DNA of 64,000 nucleotides. It comes from Streptomyces xanthophaeus. GTDB lineage: Bacteria > Actinomycetota > Actinomycetes > Streptomycetales > Streptomycetaceae. The notes beneath the pieces are model-generated. The model did no database searches, was not told where the DNA came from, and saw only the letters and a list, made by a program, of their open reading frames with translations. The position numbers and the translations under genes were made by a program. Below are positions 63,543-64,000 of this stretch, in pieces. The DNA is taken from positions 5,032,501-5,096,500 of the forward strand of contig NZ_CP076543.1 in NCBI RefSeq assembly GCF_030440515.1, written 5' to 3'. The number at the start of each line of letters is the position of its first letter. The stretch's first letter is position 1.

Positions 63543-64000
63543 TCAGGCGAGGTCGCCGCCCGGGAGCTCGACCTTCGCGCCGAGTTCCACGAGCTTCTCC
63601 ATGAAGTTCTCGTAGCCGCGGTTGATCAGGTCGATGCCGTGGACCCGCGAGGTGCCCTCGGCGGCCAGGGCCGCGATCAGGTACGAGAACCCGCCGCGCA
63701 GGTCGGGGATGACCAGGTCGGCGCCCTGCAGCTTGGTGGGGCCGGAGACGACCGCCGAGTGCAGGAAGTTGCGCTGGCCGAAGCGGCAGGCGCTGCCGCC
63801 CAGGCACTCGCGGTACAGCTGGATGTGAGCACCCATCTGGTTGAGCGCCGAGGTGAAGCCGAGCCGGGACTCGTAGACCGTCTCGTGGACGATCGACAGG
63901 CCGGAGGCCTGCGTCAGGGCCACGACGAGCGGCTGCTGCCAGTCGGTCTGGAAGCCGGGGTGGACGTCCGTCTCCAGCGCGATGGCGTTGAGCGGGCCGC
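63543..64000 (-). CDS. murA: UDP-N-acetylglucosamine 1-carboxyvinyltransferase MurA, C-terminal part
   Basis: The last 151 codons of MurA run in from the right edge; the start is outside the window. GPLNAIALETDVHPGFQTDWQQPL contains the conserved region around the Asp that contacts substrate (TDxHPGFxTDxQ), and YESRLGF and VIPDLRGGFSYLIAALAA follow. MurA makes the first committed step of peptidoglycan synthesis, transferring enolpyruvate from PEP to UDP-GlcNAc, and is the fosfomycin target. The catalytic Cys loop lies in the missing part. It converges with hupA. Confidence 0.96.
   Translation of the reverse strand, partial: GPLNAIALETDVHPGFQTDWQQPLVVALTQASGLSIVHETVYESRLGFTSALNQMGAHIQLYRECLGGSACRFGQRNFLHSAVVSGPTKLQGADLVIPDLRGGFSYLIAALAAEGTSRVHGIDLINRGYENFMEKLVELGAKVELPGGDLA

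Overview
This window is a stretch of Streptomyces-type chromosome. The G+C content is very high, codon third positions are almost all G or C, GTG starts are common, and the gene set is the actinobacterial core: MtrAB-LpqB, a 932-residue SecA, PkaA/PkaB kinases, FtsEX, SmpB-tmRNA and HU. From memory the gene order matches the S. coelicolor interval running from mtrA down to murA, so most of the window is conserved core with a few accessory insertions. I saw no prophage, transposase or CRISPR array.

Layout. 1-2424: the 3' part of an rRNA operon (23S, 5S, terminator). 2457-8420, minus strand: a glyoxalase-fold protein, then an overlapping operon of a membrane protein, a DUF4129 protein, a DUF4350 protein, a MoxR ATPase and a DUF58 protein. 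8734-15095, plus: mtrA-mtrB-lpqB-comF, then hpf behind a structured leader. 15315-18032: an orphan NarL-type response regulator, an AlkX/YcaQ-like glycosylase, and a GNAT gene followed by a decayed tandem copy. 18273-28509: secA, an Rv3235-like protein, a DUF6912 protein, a HAD hydrolase and the giant NAD-glutamate dehydrogenase. 28715-33471: teichoic-acid-type ABC exporter, TetR regulator and a bifunctional glycosyltransferase/CDP-glycerol phosphotransferase. 33613-37332: a sugar ABC importer without its own ATPase. 37460-43962: an FHA-SpoIIIE-like ATPase divergent from pkaA and pkaB. 44140-45366: an IPNS-like oxygenase behind a small Cys-containing leader peptide. 45458-51073: prfB, a zinc-ribbon membrane protein, ftsE-ftsX, an S41 protease, smpB and ssrA. 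51083-53965: a yefM/yoeB toxin-antitoxin pair and an MFS transporter divergent from LysR. 54062-56703: narK and the HemD-like regulator nnaR with a GlnR-like box between them. 56713-64000: GNAT, CGNR protein, HelD-like helicase, a probable small RNA, NAD-malic enzyme, HU and the 3' part of murA.

How the parts connect. Several blocks concern the envelope and division: MtrAB-LpqB, FtsEX, SecA, teichoic acid export and synthesis, and MurA. Ribosome management recurs as well: rRNA, HPF, RF2, SmpB/tmRNA, and YoeB directly behind tmRNA. Nitrogen and carbon use is represented by NAD-GDH, NarK/NnaR and malic enzyme.

The most interesting unexplained signals are: the attenuator-like leader peptide of the IPNS-like oxygenase; the FHA-ATPase with an Arg in place of the P-loop Lys, divergent from a Ser/Thr kinase; a sugar permease with a large insert; the hpf leader hairpin; a probable sRNA between helD and malic enzyme; a 23-bp tandem repeat beside a TTGACA box; a family of CCTCAAACGCCGG repeats that folds into hairpins between convergent genes; and a recurring TANNNT box 12 nt before starts without ribosome-binding sites, which suggests leaderless mRNAs.
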